Below are positions 44,509 through 57,900 of a DNA stretch of 64,000 nt, in pieces (positions within the stretch are counted from its first letter, which is position 1; each line of letters begins with the position of its first letter). A program made the translations under genes and the position numbers. Below the pieces are notes generated by a model, which ran no database searches, was not told the DNA's origin, and saw nothing but the letters and a program-made list of their open reading frames with translations. Source of the stretch: Phoenix dactylifera (taxonomy: Eukaryota; Streptophyta; Magnoliopsida; Arecales; Arecaceae); assembly GCF_009389715.1 (NCBI RefSeq), contig NW_024067938.1:124001-188000 (forward strand), given 5' to 3'.

Positions 44509-45984
44509 ATAATATTGGGGAACTGGGTGGGCAATGATATTGAAGGTAGGGTTTCTTGCCTGTCTCATATATTGATGGAGTTGCTCTTGATTTCCTCATG
44601 ATTCTGCCTTTTATGTTGTCCTGATGCTTACACTATTTGTCAATAACCCTTTGATTGTGGGAAAAAAAATTCATGAATGTTCATGTTTGCAACTTCTGCT
44701 GCAGATCTACGGTGGAAGCCACACAATGATGGGAATCATGCAAGCAAAAGTTTTTTCATAGTAAACAGGTTGTAATTGGTCACACAGGTGCAACATGGTA
44801 TCTTAACAATATCTCTGTAGTTCAAGCAAATGTAGCTGAACTGTCCGAGCTACGAAGCAAAAGAAGACACCTGTAATTGGCCTTCTCTTTTTGGCTTTCT
44901 ACATAACAGCAAACTTTTGTGATCTTTGAGATTTTGCTGATTTTCATCTAGATGAATTGTTGTTAGTTCTCATTATCATTGTAAATATTTCTTGTGGGAA
45001 TTTTTACTTTATGCAACTTGTATCCTTCAGTAATGGGGCAAATGTTGTAAGATTAAACAAGTCTGAGGCTCATATAGCTTTTCTAAGATGTTCTAATATG
45101 GGCTTGCCAGAGTACTCGTCATTGCTACTGATTGATTAACTGAGGCACAAAAGTGAAAATGCTGAGAGAGCAGCAGTATTTTATTAATTTAAGAGTTTTA
45201 TTTACCCTTTCTTTATAAGCAGCGTGTGTTTGGCATCATTTTTATTTTTTATGATTTTCAAAAATAAAAAATAAAAATTTCTATCTATTTTTTATGTTTG
45301 GTATGGTTAATATTTAAAAACAACAAATATGATGGTGATGGTAGTTGCAATGGAGCTTTTAGAGGTGGCGGTGGTACTGATGGTAGGTTTGGCTGTAGTA
45401 TGGTAAAAGTGACGACAACAACATGGATGATGCTGGTAAGCATATATCCTTTTCTTTGTATCACCTTTTCATTTGTCCATGATCAACAATTACCAGTTAT
45501 TCAATTCCAAAAACTCCAAAGGCTATAAAATGGTGACTGTACGATAGCTTGTACATCAAATCACAGAAAGAAAATTACAATCAAGATCATTCTTCTCCCT
45601 AGTTAATTCCATGGTTAGACCAACACACGCAGCCCAGGCACTACCAATCAGACGACAGACCAAAAAGGGAATTCGGCCCTAGTAATAATACATCGCAAGG
45701 ACTTCGGCAAACGACTAACAGAAACAAAAGGCAGAACCATAAGACGTCGCAGTGACGCAGACAAAGATGGCTATAACAAAGGAAGAATCCAAGTAGCTTC
45801 TTCAATCACTAAGCATTTGTTCAACCTACAAAACTTTCAATACCACTTTGATCCAATGAAGGGTGAGGCAGATTTCAGTGACTGATAAGAAGGGCCCTCA
45901 AAAAATCCAAGGGAAACCAGGTCTCTGTGGCACAGGCACCGCAGCAATGAGTTCAGCATAGAGCAAGCCACCATCCTGGGCCTT
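44509..45984. other. Convergent intergenic region between EDRF1 and NIPA
   Basis: This is the shared 3' side of two convergent genes. It probably holds both 3'-UTRs. An AT-rich palindromic piece lies at about 45225-45310 (tgtttggcatcatttttatt near its left side, then caaaaataaaaaataaaaat). It may be a scrap of a small transposon. No gene is seen. Confidence 0.45.
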
Positions 45985-48900
45985 CTAGGTGAAGTAGTCT
46001 TGCCGCACCACAGTGAAGAACTCACCAGATAACAAATCATCATCCTTGTGCTTTCCCCGTTCATTGCCTTGGATGTGCCAGAAGATTTTAGGCGAAAGTG
46101 GTGTATACAAATCTGCATATTTGCAGGCACCAGTCACAGGAGCTTGATTATGGTCAATAAAACACCTTTTAAAGTATGGAAAATTACACATATTTTTGCA
46201 AAAGAACTAACATATAAGCCATTTGAGCATGTATCAGGTATAGACCTCATGATCCATCCGCAAACTTGGTATGTTCCGGTATATAATTGCTCATAAGCAT
46301 GACCAAACTGCACTTGCTTACATGTGTTTGTAGTAGACTACGCGTAAAATCCAACCGAATAAGAGACCAATTTGATTAGGTCAAATCTATAGATTGTGTT
46401 TGCCAATAAAGATCCAAATGGTTGAATGTCGGCTATGACTTATAAACCATTTACAAACCAAAAGTAATTTATTTTGGAAACCCCTTGCCTATGCATCAAT
46501 CCATCTCAAATGGGCAGTTCAAATAACAGAAACATGAAATTATGTTCTGGTTTGATATACATTGGTTAGAAACATCCAAAATAACTAAATTTGGCTTGCG
46601 TGTGTTTTAAGATGCCTAGATGAAGATTGACAATTTGCATTCTCAACTTATATACTTTATTATGCATTTTAGGACATTAGCTGTATTTGTTATGTCCACG
46701 TTGGGACAATTTGATGCTTTGGCAACTAGTCTCCAAAAAAAAAATTATAGGTTTATAGGCATTGGAGGCATAGTAGCTCACATTTCAATGTTCCATTTTG
46801 GAACACCCATCTTCAAATTTGAACTGATCAAATTTGGTCTTGAATCCAATCAACATTACCACACAGATAAAGAATTCAAACATGCACGGTATCAACAAGA
46901 TAAAGACAAAAGGATGTTGATCTAAGATATTGCAAAACCAGTTCTACTGTGATAAATCTCAAAATGTTCAAATATCAAACAAGATCAGAAAAGAGTGCAT
47001 GGAAATTCCACATATTTGGATAGAAGCCAATTTTTTTAATTTCAACTTAATGTACTTCTAATTTCATATATTCTCATAATAATGGTAGGGAATCACAAAT
47101 AAGTATTTGATTGTGCAACGTCTTTAGAAAGAAGACTCAATTTGGCTTAGCATGCTGAGACAACATATAGAAGATTAATCCATGTTAGTCCGTAAAAATT
47201 AAGAACATCATTCTGTGTCATCTCATGCTAATTGCTAAAAATAAAACTAGACCTTAATGGAATCATATGCACAATACAGTGAATGGAAATTGAAGTCCTT
47301 ACATATGAGTTGGAGTGATAGATGTATTCCACGTAAATATACTTTATAGTTTGGTTTGTATTGGAAATCCTTATTATATAAGAAATTGGGCTTTTCAAAC
47401 TGGCTTTTTAAGAAAATGGCTTTTTAGATCTACCAAAAAAACACAAAGTGCTGATTTATTTTTACAAGTCATGGTTTCTACATAGTGAGCATGAAGGCTT
47501 CAGGTGGTGCTTTACAGGTAGCTGTGCATTCCCTACACCTGCAAATTAGTAGCTTACTCAAACAAGAATCCCATGGTCCGGAAATAGGTAAGGAGCTAAA
47601 ATCTCAGTAAACAACAGCGAATGACATAAGGTTCCAACTTCCAAGACATACTATCTTGCAGCCTACTATAGTGTGCCAATCAACAACAGCATGCATATAC
47701 CTGTAGAGGAAGGTGGATCTGGTTCTCTTGTAGAATGTAATACAGTTGTTCCTGAAAGTACTGTAATAATCCCGCAAATTTCTGATGCTATATTGCTTGC
47801 ACTCTGTCCAGACCAATCCTACATAGTTGCAAAGCAGATTAATGCTTGTTAACCAGAAAAATAAGCCATAGTGCATAAAATTTACAGTTTTTATACCTTG
47901 AACATAATGGCACTTGCAAATATAGTAAGAGTGGTGAACATGGCATAGTAGATGGGTGAAACAACTGCAGTGTTGAAAGTATCCAATGCCTGAAAGAATG
48001 ACAATAAATATGGAGCAATTATAAATCTGCATTTTGAATCTTTTGATCTCACAAGAGTCAAATAAAAACTAAAAAACGACAAAAGCATTGTCTTAATTAA
48101 GTCTCTTCAACATCATAATCTTGTTCATTATGCAATAAGATAATCATATCAGAGGAGAAAAAAAATAATGTCCAATAAGCAATGACATAAATTTTCAGCA
48201 AGACACAAAGGTGAACAAAAAGTAAGTATACAGGGTATCTTTACTATTTAAACAACAAATAAAGCTTTCCAACATTGAGGAAGCTTTGAAAAGGTAACCA
48301 CGAACCATGATACTTGAACTACATAAAATGTTCTGAAGATAAAAAACCAGCAACTTGATAGGCCATTCCTCTGACATTAAATACGCAGTAGGAGAACTAG
48401 ATGGCCAAACAACAGACAAAGCTTTCCAAGATATAGAAAGCTTCTTACAAAATTATCATGATAATTGGACTTAATCAAATGCTCTGAAGATATGAAAGCA
48501 ACTACCCGATAGACCATTCCATGGAGACCAAATATGTAGTAAGAAAGCAAAACAGGAACATTCCAACAAAAGTTTGCCGCATCAAGACTGTTCTTTTTTT
48601 AAGAGAACACATTAAGATAATCAATTTAAATAACTAAATGATAACTTCTACCTAATAAATATTGGACAATACAATAGCATAACAAACAATATTGTTTGAT
48701 CCAAAGACCAAACAAAATGCCAAACTAAAACGGCAATAAAGTTGATCTAAACCAAGGTTTGTCGAACCGGTACCGAGACCCATACCAGCCGACCGGTACG
48801 GTTCGGACCGAACCGAACCGGATGGAACCGTCCGATTCCGTCAAATTCTGGCAGTTTATGGCCGATTCCAACCAAATCCAATCAGTTCTGGCCCCTACCG

Positions 48901-51900
48901 AACCAACCCGGTCAGAGACCGGATCGGCTCGGTTCAGGCTGAACCGGCCGGTACGGCTCGGTTCAGGCTGAACCGGCCGGTACGGCTCAGTTCAGTATTC
49001 CTTGATCTAAACACAAGATATGTGCCTTAGAAATGAATGCGGACCCCCTGTATCAAAATCTAATTCTCTTTATTTTATATCCATGCCAAGCCTAGAAGCT
49101 ATCAAGGATAGATCCCTGATTAATGAGGTTGGACAGTGGATGAGAATCAAGTTACAAACCAACAGTACACAATTCTCAAACTTCAATAAATTTACCATGA
49201 TCAACAAAGTCAGCCCACATAGATGGGATTAAGCTTGCAAGGTAAAGTTGACGTATGGGTCATATTATGTATAACTCTAGATATCTAGTTGTAGTTATAC
49301 CCGGCCACGCTTTTGATTTAGGTTCATATTTTAGCATGTATATTCATCATATCTTCTCAACTTAATAAAGTTGCTGCCAGTTTGGTTAGCCAACTCCTAA
49401 CCCAGCCAATTCACTTATAGCTGGCTTATTAAGATAACATGTATTGATTTTGAGGGCAAAACCACTCAAGTCATGCAATATTCATTTCTTGTGCATCCCA
49501 CACATGGACCAGGCCGATAACTAATCCAGTCTAGAAAAAAAAAATTCAACCATACCGACCTATGCTGCCTGATTGGATTGCTAGATATTGAACTGTATTT
49601 GCTAAAAGGAAAAAGTGAACTATAAGAATAAGTGGTGCAACATTTTATTGAATCCTTCACACAAAATATTGGGTTGGAAGAATCCACATTAATTGTAGTT
49701 TTTGATAATAAGCAACAGTATCCATTGAAAGGATTACATATGCAGCATACCTTCCTTGCCTATTATTATTATGAGGGCACCACATTACGGGAAGATGTAG
49801 AATGATCTCACCATGCATGACCTTCTGCATTTCATTTCCGAATCTAGAAGTCCTTATTACTTGTCACAGTGCAAACTCTAGTGAAAGAGCATGGTGATCA
49901 TGTCTCTCATCCTTGAAAGGTCACACCCACATGCAATGTTGTTAACATCGGGATTGAGTAGGGGTGGCAAAATATGACCCGACCCGTCAACCCGACCCGC
50001 GTTCGACCCGCCATAAACAGGTTCGGGTTTGGCCTAAACAGGTTCGGGTCGTAAACAGGTTGACCCGTTTAACCTGTTTATTAATTGGGTCGGATACGGA
50101 TTTTAAATGTCTTGACCCGTTTAACCTGTTTAACCCGTTTAGATTGTAATTGGGCTGCTGCCGTTCATCTAAGATCAGGTGGTTTATAATCACTAGGAGT
50201 TCTCACAAACCCTAGGTCCCTAAGCCTTTTCTATTCCCCGTGCGCTGTGCAACCATGCGGCCGTGTCGTGCGAGGGCTTGGAGTTGGAAGCACCGAGCAC
50301 GCGAGTCCGAGAGGAGGGGAAGATCGCCGCGGTTAGGAGGAGGGGAAGAAGATCGCCCCGAGTCTGAGAGGAGGGGAAGACGAAGATCACCGCGGTTAGG
50401 AGGAGGGGAAGATCGCCGTGGTTAGTATTTTAATGTTCTCATAATTTCGCTACTGCCCCAATTTTTTATTTTCCTTTTCTTTTGTTTTGGTTTCAATCGA
50501 TCTAGGTTAAGCAAGTTTTGCAAGGATTTCTCACTTGATTTAGATTTTTATTCACAAGGTTCTGAAGATTTTCTTTTGGATCAGCAGTTCTTCCGATGAA
50601 GTGAGAGCTTCGTTACTTTTTTTCCTTCTTTGTGAAGTTGTTGCTCTTCTGGTCCTCGGTGTTCTCCGATTCCGGCTTCTTTCTTCGGTCGAGTGAGAGC
50701 TTGGAACCCTAGGATCGTCAGATCGGACGGCGGATCGGCCCAGAAAATAGAGTTGAGAACCGTTTCTTGGATAGGAGAGGTGATTTCATCCATCCTTTTT
50801 CCGGAGTTAAATCTTCGATTTTCTTTCTCTCTTTTTATATGCAATATTGCAATGTTACTTATTTTCTTACCCGGGTTTAAAATCCATACATTCGATTTCA
50901 ACCTCCAACGTAGTAGCATTCAGGAAGGATTTAAGAAGATCGACTATTTGCTTTTTTTTTTTTGACAACTTGATAAAATGACCAAGATACTGTTTTTTTA
51001 AAAAAATGCCGATCCTATTCATCGACTTCTTTTTATTAAATTAATAAATATATTTGCTGGCTTTCAGGTGGAAGCTCCTGGAATTAGCTGGATCTCTCTC
51101 ATTGCCGAAAGCAATTCCATTTACTTGGATCTTAAATAAGATTATCATCTACCTCATGTTTGTGAATGTCTGCACTGTAATACTAATTTGGTAAAAGGTG
51201 TGCTTTTTGCCTGGCGCTGTTTGGAATTTTCTGAGATTTGGTAGCATGAGCACAAGACGGGGTTTTAATTTCTATTTGATATTATTTAAGTGTCATACGG
51301 TATTTTCTTGAGCATACTGCTACCCCAAGGATAGCACTAAATCCTTTAGCTGACCTATCAACTATGTGAGAACATTATCTGTTGTTTGATTTGAAGTACT
51401 GCTTTGTTTATTCCTTGAGAGCTGAGATCAATGAAATTCCATACCGCTTTGTGGTTGCTGGTCGATTTTTCTTCAACATGCGTGGTCTTTGAAACTTGTA
51501 TTTGTGGAGGTTGGTTTTGTTGGTTGTTGTTAAATTTGGCTCCTTTTTCCCCTGAGAAAGTTCTTAAGTTTGGCCTCTGGTTTATTCTTTGTGTCTTGCA
51601 GATAATATTATAGTAGTAATTCCCTCTGTGAAATCTTTCCTTTTTCTCTGTCTTTTGGACCTCTTCCATGCATAGATGTTGTTAAAGGATTGCTCCTTAT
51701 TGCATTAACAGAGACCATCTCAATTTTATGGATAAGTATCGCCTTAGTTATTGTTGTGTCTTGTTGTTTTTATTTTTATCTGTGTTGTTTTCTTGATTCA
51801 TCGTGGTTATACTGTTGTAATTTAGGCTTGTTATGCTGTTTGTTTGTTATGCCATTTGTGTCCCTCGGTCAAATCAGTTTAACTTGTTATGTTTGGTCAC

Positions 51901-54900
51901 TTTGTTTCTAAGATTCTGGTGTGGATTACATGCTATGTGCTAGTGTCACTGGGGTAGGTTCTGTATATTACTGGTCCACTACATTTCTTTCTTCTATCAT
52001 ATTATGTGAGTTGCTTCTGCTCATAAAACAAACTAAACTGTGTTCCATGGGTCTCTACTGCATATTGTTGTTTCAGCACTTTCTGTGCCTCTAAATCTTA
52101 GGATTTACATTTGTTGCTTCACTAACCTCTCATGTATCTCAGATGCCTTTCATGATTTTCAAAAGCTTTGGATTATATTGACAAAATTGTCCTTGTCTTT
52201 TCTCTAGGATGCTTACGGGTACCATTTATGGATTACTGATGTTAGTCTTTGCTTGTTAAATTAGATAGAGATTGTACCAATAAGCTGCAACCTTACTTCA
52301 GTGAAGCGTGTCCTTTGCAGGCAAAAATTCTCAAGGTGAAATTGTTGTTAACATTGAAAGACTACTCAAGTGCTATTTCAGAGACTGGATACATACTTAA
52401 ACAAGATGAAGATAATTTGGAGGCACTACTGCTTCGTGGCCATTCTTATTATTATCTCTCAGACCATGATGTTGCTACATGGTTTGACTTATGAAAATTC
52501 CTATACAGAATTACAGACATATGTAAAAGGTTTCAAACCTTGTGTCATATGTGTACTCTTTTGCACTTTGCTGCAATGATGTTCTCCTTTTATTTAAGCT
52601 GCAGTTATTAGCTCAACTCTGCAGATTATCACTTCCAAACATTTGCAATGTCTAATGTCTGCACATGTTTAACATTCTGTTGCATGCTAGAGCTAATTTA
52701 TTCTAGTGTTTTTGGTATGCCAAGAAAAAGTGAACAAAAAGAACATGAAAGTTCAGAAGAAAGTTTAAGATGCAGGCAGTCCTATATCTATGTTGGTAAC
52801 CATGCATATTATTCAGATGTGATATACTTTGCTAAAGGAAACAGATTTAATCCTAAAGGAAACAAAAATTAAAGCCTAAAGGAAACAAAAAGGGGCAAGC
52901 AATCTTTTTTTCAACTAATTTTCTTAATTACTGCAAACAGGTTAAACAGGTCAGGTCGGGTTAGGCAAACAGGTTAAACAGGTCGGGTTAGGATGGGTTG
53001 GGCTAAACAGGTTAAACAGGTCGGGTTGGGTTGGGCAAACAGGTTACCTGTTTATTAAACAGGTTAAACGGGTCGGGTCGGGTTACCTGTTTAATAAACA
53101 GGTCAGGTTCAGGTTGTAATTTCTGACCTGTTTAATAAACAGGTCAGGTTCAGGTTTATGATTTTATGACCTGATCTGTATCTGACCCGACCTGTTTATG
53201 TCTGACCCGACCCGATTGCCACCCCTAGGATTGAGTCGTAACCATATAGGGAACTAGACCGGATCAGATCGTAGATCATCAGATTTTTCTGATTTCTTTT
53301 AGAACTTTTAAAATATAAAAAAATATGAAAATTGGAGTATGTGGCAACTATAAAGCAAATGAATGGAGAATAAAAAGCTGTAGCACAAAAACTCTAGTTT
53401 TGACCAATATAGGCCCATCTATAGCATGTCTAATGAAACAAATGTTTTGTTTGGTTATTCAAGAAATTTATATATTTTTAATCAGTTTAGTTATCCCTTT
53501 AGGTAGAATGTTTTAGAAAACATGGACAGGTATTTAACATATGGTTGTAAAATTACACATACCTGCATCTTATTTTTAACTTATGAACTTCGATAACAGA
53601 CTTAATAATTTTATTGCCAATACTTATTGGTGATAAGCAATTTAAAAACCACAGTCACATAAATTATAGAGAATAGACCTACCAATGATGTAATATATAG
53701 TTAGCATAATCAAGCTGGATCTATGCTCGAAAGGAATGTATAGTCCAACATGGACCTAAATCTTGTGATCCTACAACGATCCTAACCCAAGGATGGGATC
53801 CAAATTGTTTAGGGCCATTCTGATCCAGATCATAAGATCCGAATCATGAGTCATAAGATTTAACAACAAAGCCTATATAATATCCATTGATTGTCATATT
53901 GTCACCAACTTTAACCTGATAGCAAAAGGCAGGCTAAGCTTGGAGAAGTAATTGGTGACAGACATCAATTTATAACAAGTCCAAAATTCGATTCTTTAGC
54001 TAGTCTCAAAAATGATTCAAGAAAACTACCCAGTCAACTCTAGACTTTTCGAAAGTCTCATAGATATGACTTACTAGAGAATTAACTAAAATGTGGCACA
54101 TGCATGCACATGTTTGAGAGGAGGGAAGTGCTCCATCTCCCATGTTTCTTTCCAATTTGAGATTTCGTATCCATTACATTTATGCAGAGAAGACAATCTC
54201 CAAGATCTCTCTAAGGCTATGTCTCTAAGATCCCTTTCCTTTTTGAGTTCATGTATGTGTCTGAAGAGAGGAGGGAGACACATCATCTCCCAATCTGTTT
54301 TCCTGATTGAGATGATGTCTGTAGCCACATCCATACACACAACAAAAGGCACAGATTTTCATGTTATAATATGGCAGATGGTGCCATCCATCAGTCAGTT
54401 AAAAACCCATACCGCCACTAAGTTAACATAGCTTATTCCATTGTCAAATTGCCAAAGCCACTTGTCAGGAAGATCCATAATAATTATGTCCATGTTTCTA
54501 ACACCAACACCCTCTTTCTCTTTTACACACACATGATCCCTTTTATGAAGGCTTGCATAACTATATAAGGAATGTATACCATTAAGTTTACAAACATGCA
54601 TAACTTTACTGAATTTTAGTGAGCATCGAATGGCAACACATATACAAAAGTGCACTTGGAAAACCTTAAATTTTTTTTACCTCTAACCTTGTTATCTTTG
54701 TGCCACTAGAATCATCAATTGATATCCATTACACATCTTTGACTCATCTTAAAAATCATATATCCATATCACAGGACAAAAAAGTTATTTGAGCATGAAA
54801 CTTCATGCATGTAAAATCTTATGTCAAACCGAGCATCAACAACACAATCTGATATTGACTATGACATGTTAAAAAACTCTAAAAACCTGGAGTTACATAC

Positions 54901-57900
54901 TAGGATACATGAGAAATGTTTAACCTAAAAAGAAGATCAGTAAAATAACATAGCCATGCAAACAAAAATCTGTTTCATGGATAAACATCAACAAGCAACA
55001 CAATGCACAAGTACACTGAATTTTCCATCACGAAGACTCAGATTGATGCAAGTCACAATAAATTTAATAACATTTGAGATGTAAAGTCTAAAATTCTTTT
55101 ATGTTGATGTTTACAAACCAAAGCTTATGTGCAAGCCCTCTAAACATGTTAGACCTGAGATACATTGCTCGCCTATTCACTAACAATTTAAGCTTTTGGG
55201 TTCAGAGGTTGGTTAACATGGTATCAATGTTAAGGTTGCTGGATGTCGAGAGTTCAAATCCCTTCCAAGTCAATATTTATTTAATTGACCAGGTCATCAT
55301 CTCAATCCAATTATTCACCATATCCGTAGTCTAGGCTAATATTGTCGACCTATTCCTTAACAACTTAAGCTTCAGTATCACACAGTTAGTAAGCATAACA
55401 GAAAGATTTTCTAAATCATTTCTCGCTGCTTGCATTACATCTTTGGCCTCCCCTCTTATTTTCAAATGATTGAACCTTTGTACCAAAAAGGATAAACATA
55501 CTTGACATATAATTAAGACAAAGCTCTCTTCCATCGAGGGTTACTAAGCTGCAAATGCCTAAAGCATTCAAATGGTTAGCCTCACTTTAGAATCCATCAG
55601 TGCCAAACATAGCCTTCCACTAATGTAATCCTTCCTAGTTCCACTCTATCAAGTTATTAATGGTCCACATCAACATTCCAACCTTTGCTATTCCTAAATT
55701 TCTTAAATTTTCAGCATTCTACAGCCTGCTTTTTATAATGAAGTTGGTAACATAATTAATGTATGAAGTTCATTTTGTTCCAGTAATAGGCAAGATCCCT
55801 GGAAATAAAAGTGATCTATTTGGCATATATCTCATCCATCCCCTACAACCTTTTTTCCAAGAAGATTTAAACCACAAATATTCACACGACAAATTATGAT
55901 CCACGGTTCATGCTATAGCAAAAGGTCAAAATAAATAATGGTCTTCGATGACTTGATTTATGCTAAGAAAGGTCAACATCTACATTATGATCAATCAACT
56001 TGATGAACAACTCTAACAAAGATATTGAATATATTGTTACCAATGTAAAAAAGTTTATGTCCAAGTCCCACAGGCTTAATTCTGAGGGCACATAGAGATA
56101 CTCTTAAGGATGTATTAACAGGATTGAGGATATATGCAGCATGACAATAAGAAGGTTGAGATACAATTGCAACAACAAGCTTTTGGATGTGGTAGTGGAC
56201 AACTTCAAGTCCATCCTCCTTACAAATGTTGTAAAGCCAATAATGACTTGCAAATTTGGTTGAATATCAAACAGAGCTTATGGTGGAACCTTTGATTCTC
56301 TATTTACCAAAACTAATATACAATCCGCAGATAAAATTTATTAAGAACAAAGCCCAAAGCAGAACTGTAACTAAGAGGTGAACCTGAATAAGTATTATAG
56401 TCAACTTCAATTGTAAATGAGAATGGTGGGAAGTTTTATAACAAACTGTAGATGCTTTTGCAGTGTTTATCAGATATGTCCTATTATTACTTATCCCTTT
56501 CTTTTTTCTTTTTTTTTTAAAAAAAAGCTACTACGACAACCTATAGCAGCATTGTGTGGGTGAGAATATCAAGTACGAAAGATGATACAAACACATAAGA
56601 CAAACATATGCAAGCTTATGATGTTGAAGATGCATGATGGAATTGAAATAGTTGAATCATAATTAAGTATACTATACGAAATTTACGAGTTGAGGTGAAA
56701 TTGACTCGAATGAGATGACCATTGACAGCAAAATTTATACAAGGTCTGAGAAAGAGTGGCTTAGGATCTTAAGGAAGGTCCTCTAAAGATGATAGGAAGA
56801 ACCAAGATCACCTGAAAATTTGTTGGGGGAGATTTTGTATGTTCGCTTGTACTAAGAAATTAGCTTTGCGAAGATTGTGCAGAAAATACGAGCTTTTTAG
56901 TTATAGTATTTCGAATTGCAGCTTAAGCAAATGGCACAATTAACACACTTTCCATGGTTTCCAAGGTTCCGACAATGTTCAAGCAAATTACAAGGTACAA
57001 TAGGGAATTGCAGTGCTACTATTTGATGTTTTGTATGCATAATCCATAGTCAGTCCACACCGAACAGCATTGTTAATGTCCAAAAAATCTTGACTCACCA
57101 TCGTGAGTAATGTTAAAATCAACTCGTTGTTTGCAAATTAACTTAATGAAGAAAGAGTATGATATCCCAGTTATTTTCTGATAAGATAACAAAAGCATAA
57201 ACACCGATTTGAGCTGGTTAGAAACTGCAATTACTGATTCAGGCCTCACCTTGTTCAAGTAAATTAACTGAATAATGATGCAGGTGATTGCAACCATAGT
57301 AAACACCCATGTCTGAAAATAACCAGCCTGGTTGATGCCTTCAATGGTAAGCTTAATGGCAATTCCTATGGCTTTTATACTCATCACCTAACCAACAAGA
57401 GACATGCATGAAGATCACACACTTCAGCAATCACACGAGCAGGACATGAGAAATATTCCAACATTACCCAAAGCCGACAACAATTACCGTCAAAGATCCA
57501 ATCGTGGAACATATGCTCAAGTACACCATTATATTTGTCTGCCCATACCGCGGAGAGCAATGCAACATAAGAACCAGCGACACTGCTGCTACCGAAGCTG
57601 TATACAAAAGAAAGGCTGGAGGAAGAATAGAAATGATTCCAAACCATGCGTCAGAGACAACAGACAGCAAGGAGACAAGGAAAACCCTAATGACAAGGAT
57701 CAAAAAAATTATACCTGGCTGAGTTGCCAGATCCCAAATCTGCTCCACGGAGCTTGGGGTCTTCTCCTCCGGGGCATGAAGCACGATCACCGTGGACCCC
57801 GCGATACAAAGCACACAGCCTAACACACCCATCCTCTGGAGCTTCTCCTTGAGAATGAAATGAGCCAAAACAGCACTGCCCAACCGATATTCCCAATCAA

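Larger units (their letters stand above)
49959..53227. mobile_element. Non-autonomous hAT element carrying gene fragments (Pack-hAT candidate)
   Basis: The ends are TAGGGGTGGCAA and TTGCCACCCCTA, perfect 12-bp inverted repeats. They are flanked by GGATTGAG at 49951-49958 and again at 53228-53235, a perfect 8-bp target duplication, the hallmark of hAT insertion. Both subterminal zones are packed with short motifs of the type gacccgtttaacctgttta, inverted on the other side as aaacaggttaaacaggtcgg. The 3,269-bp interior has no transposase-like ORF. It holds a GC-rich, 5'-UTR-like zone with an internal 57-bp repeat (50219 to about 50800) and, at 52288-52481, an exon of a P58IPK-like gene. It sits in NIPA intron 6, with the captured exon antisense to NIPA. 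The intact ends and perfect duplication suggest a fairly recent insertion. Confidence 0.92.

Noticed and set aside
45225-45310. AT-rich palindrome downstream of EDRF1 as a terminator or MITE
   Set aside because: Too short and simple in sequence to decide, and no flanking duplication was found.
54086-54431. Repeated gaggaggga...catctccca phrases as an organised repeat
   Set aside because: Similarity between the two parts is too weak to separate from chance in a purine-rich region.
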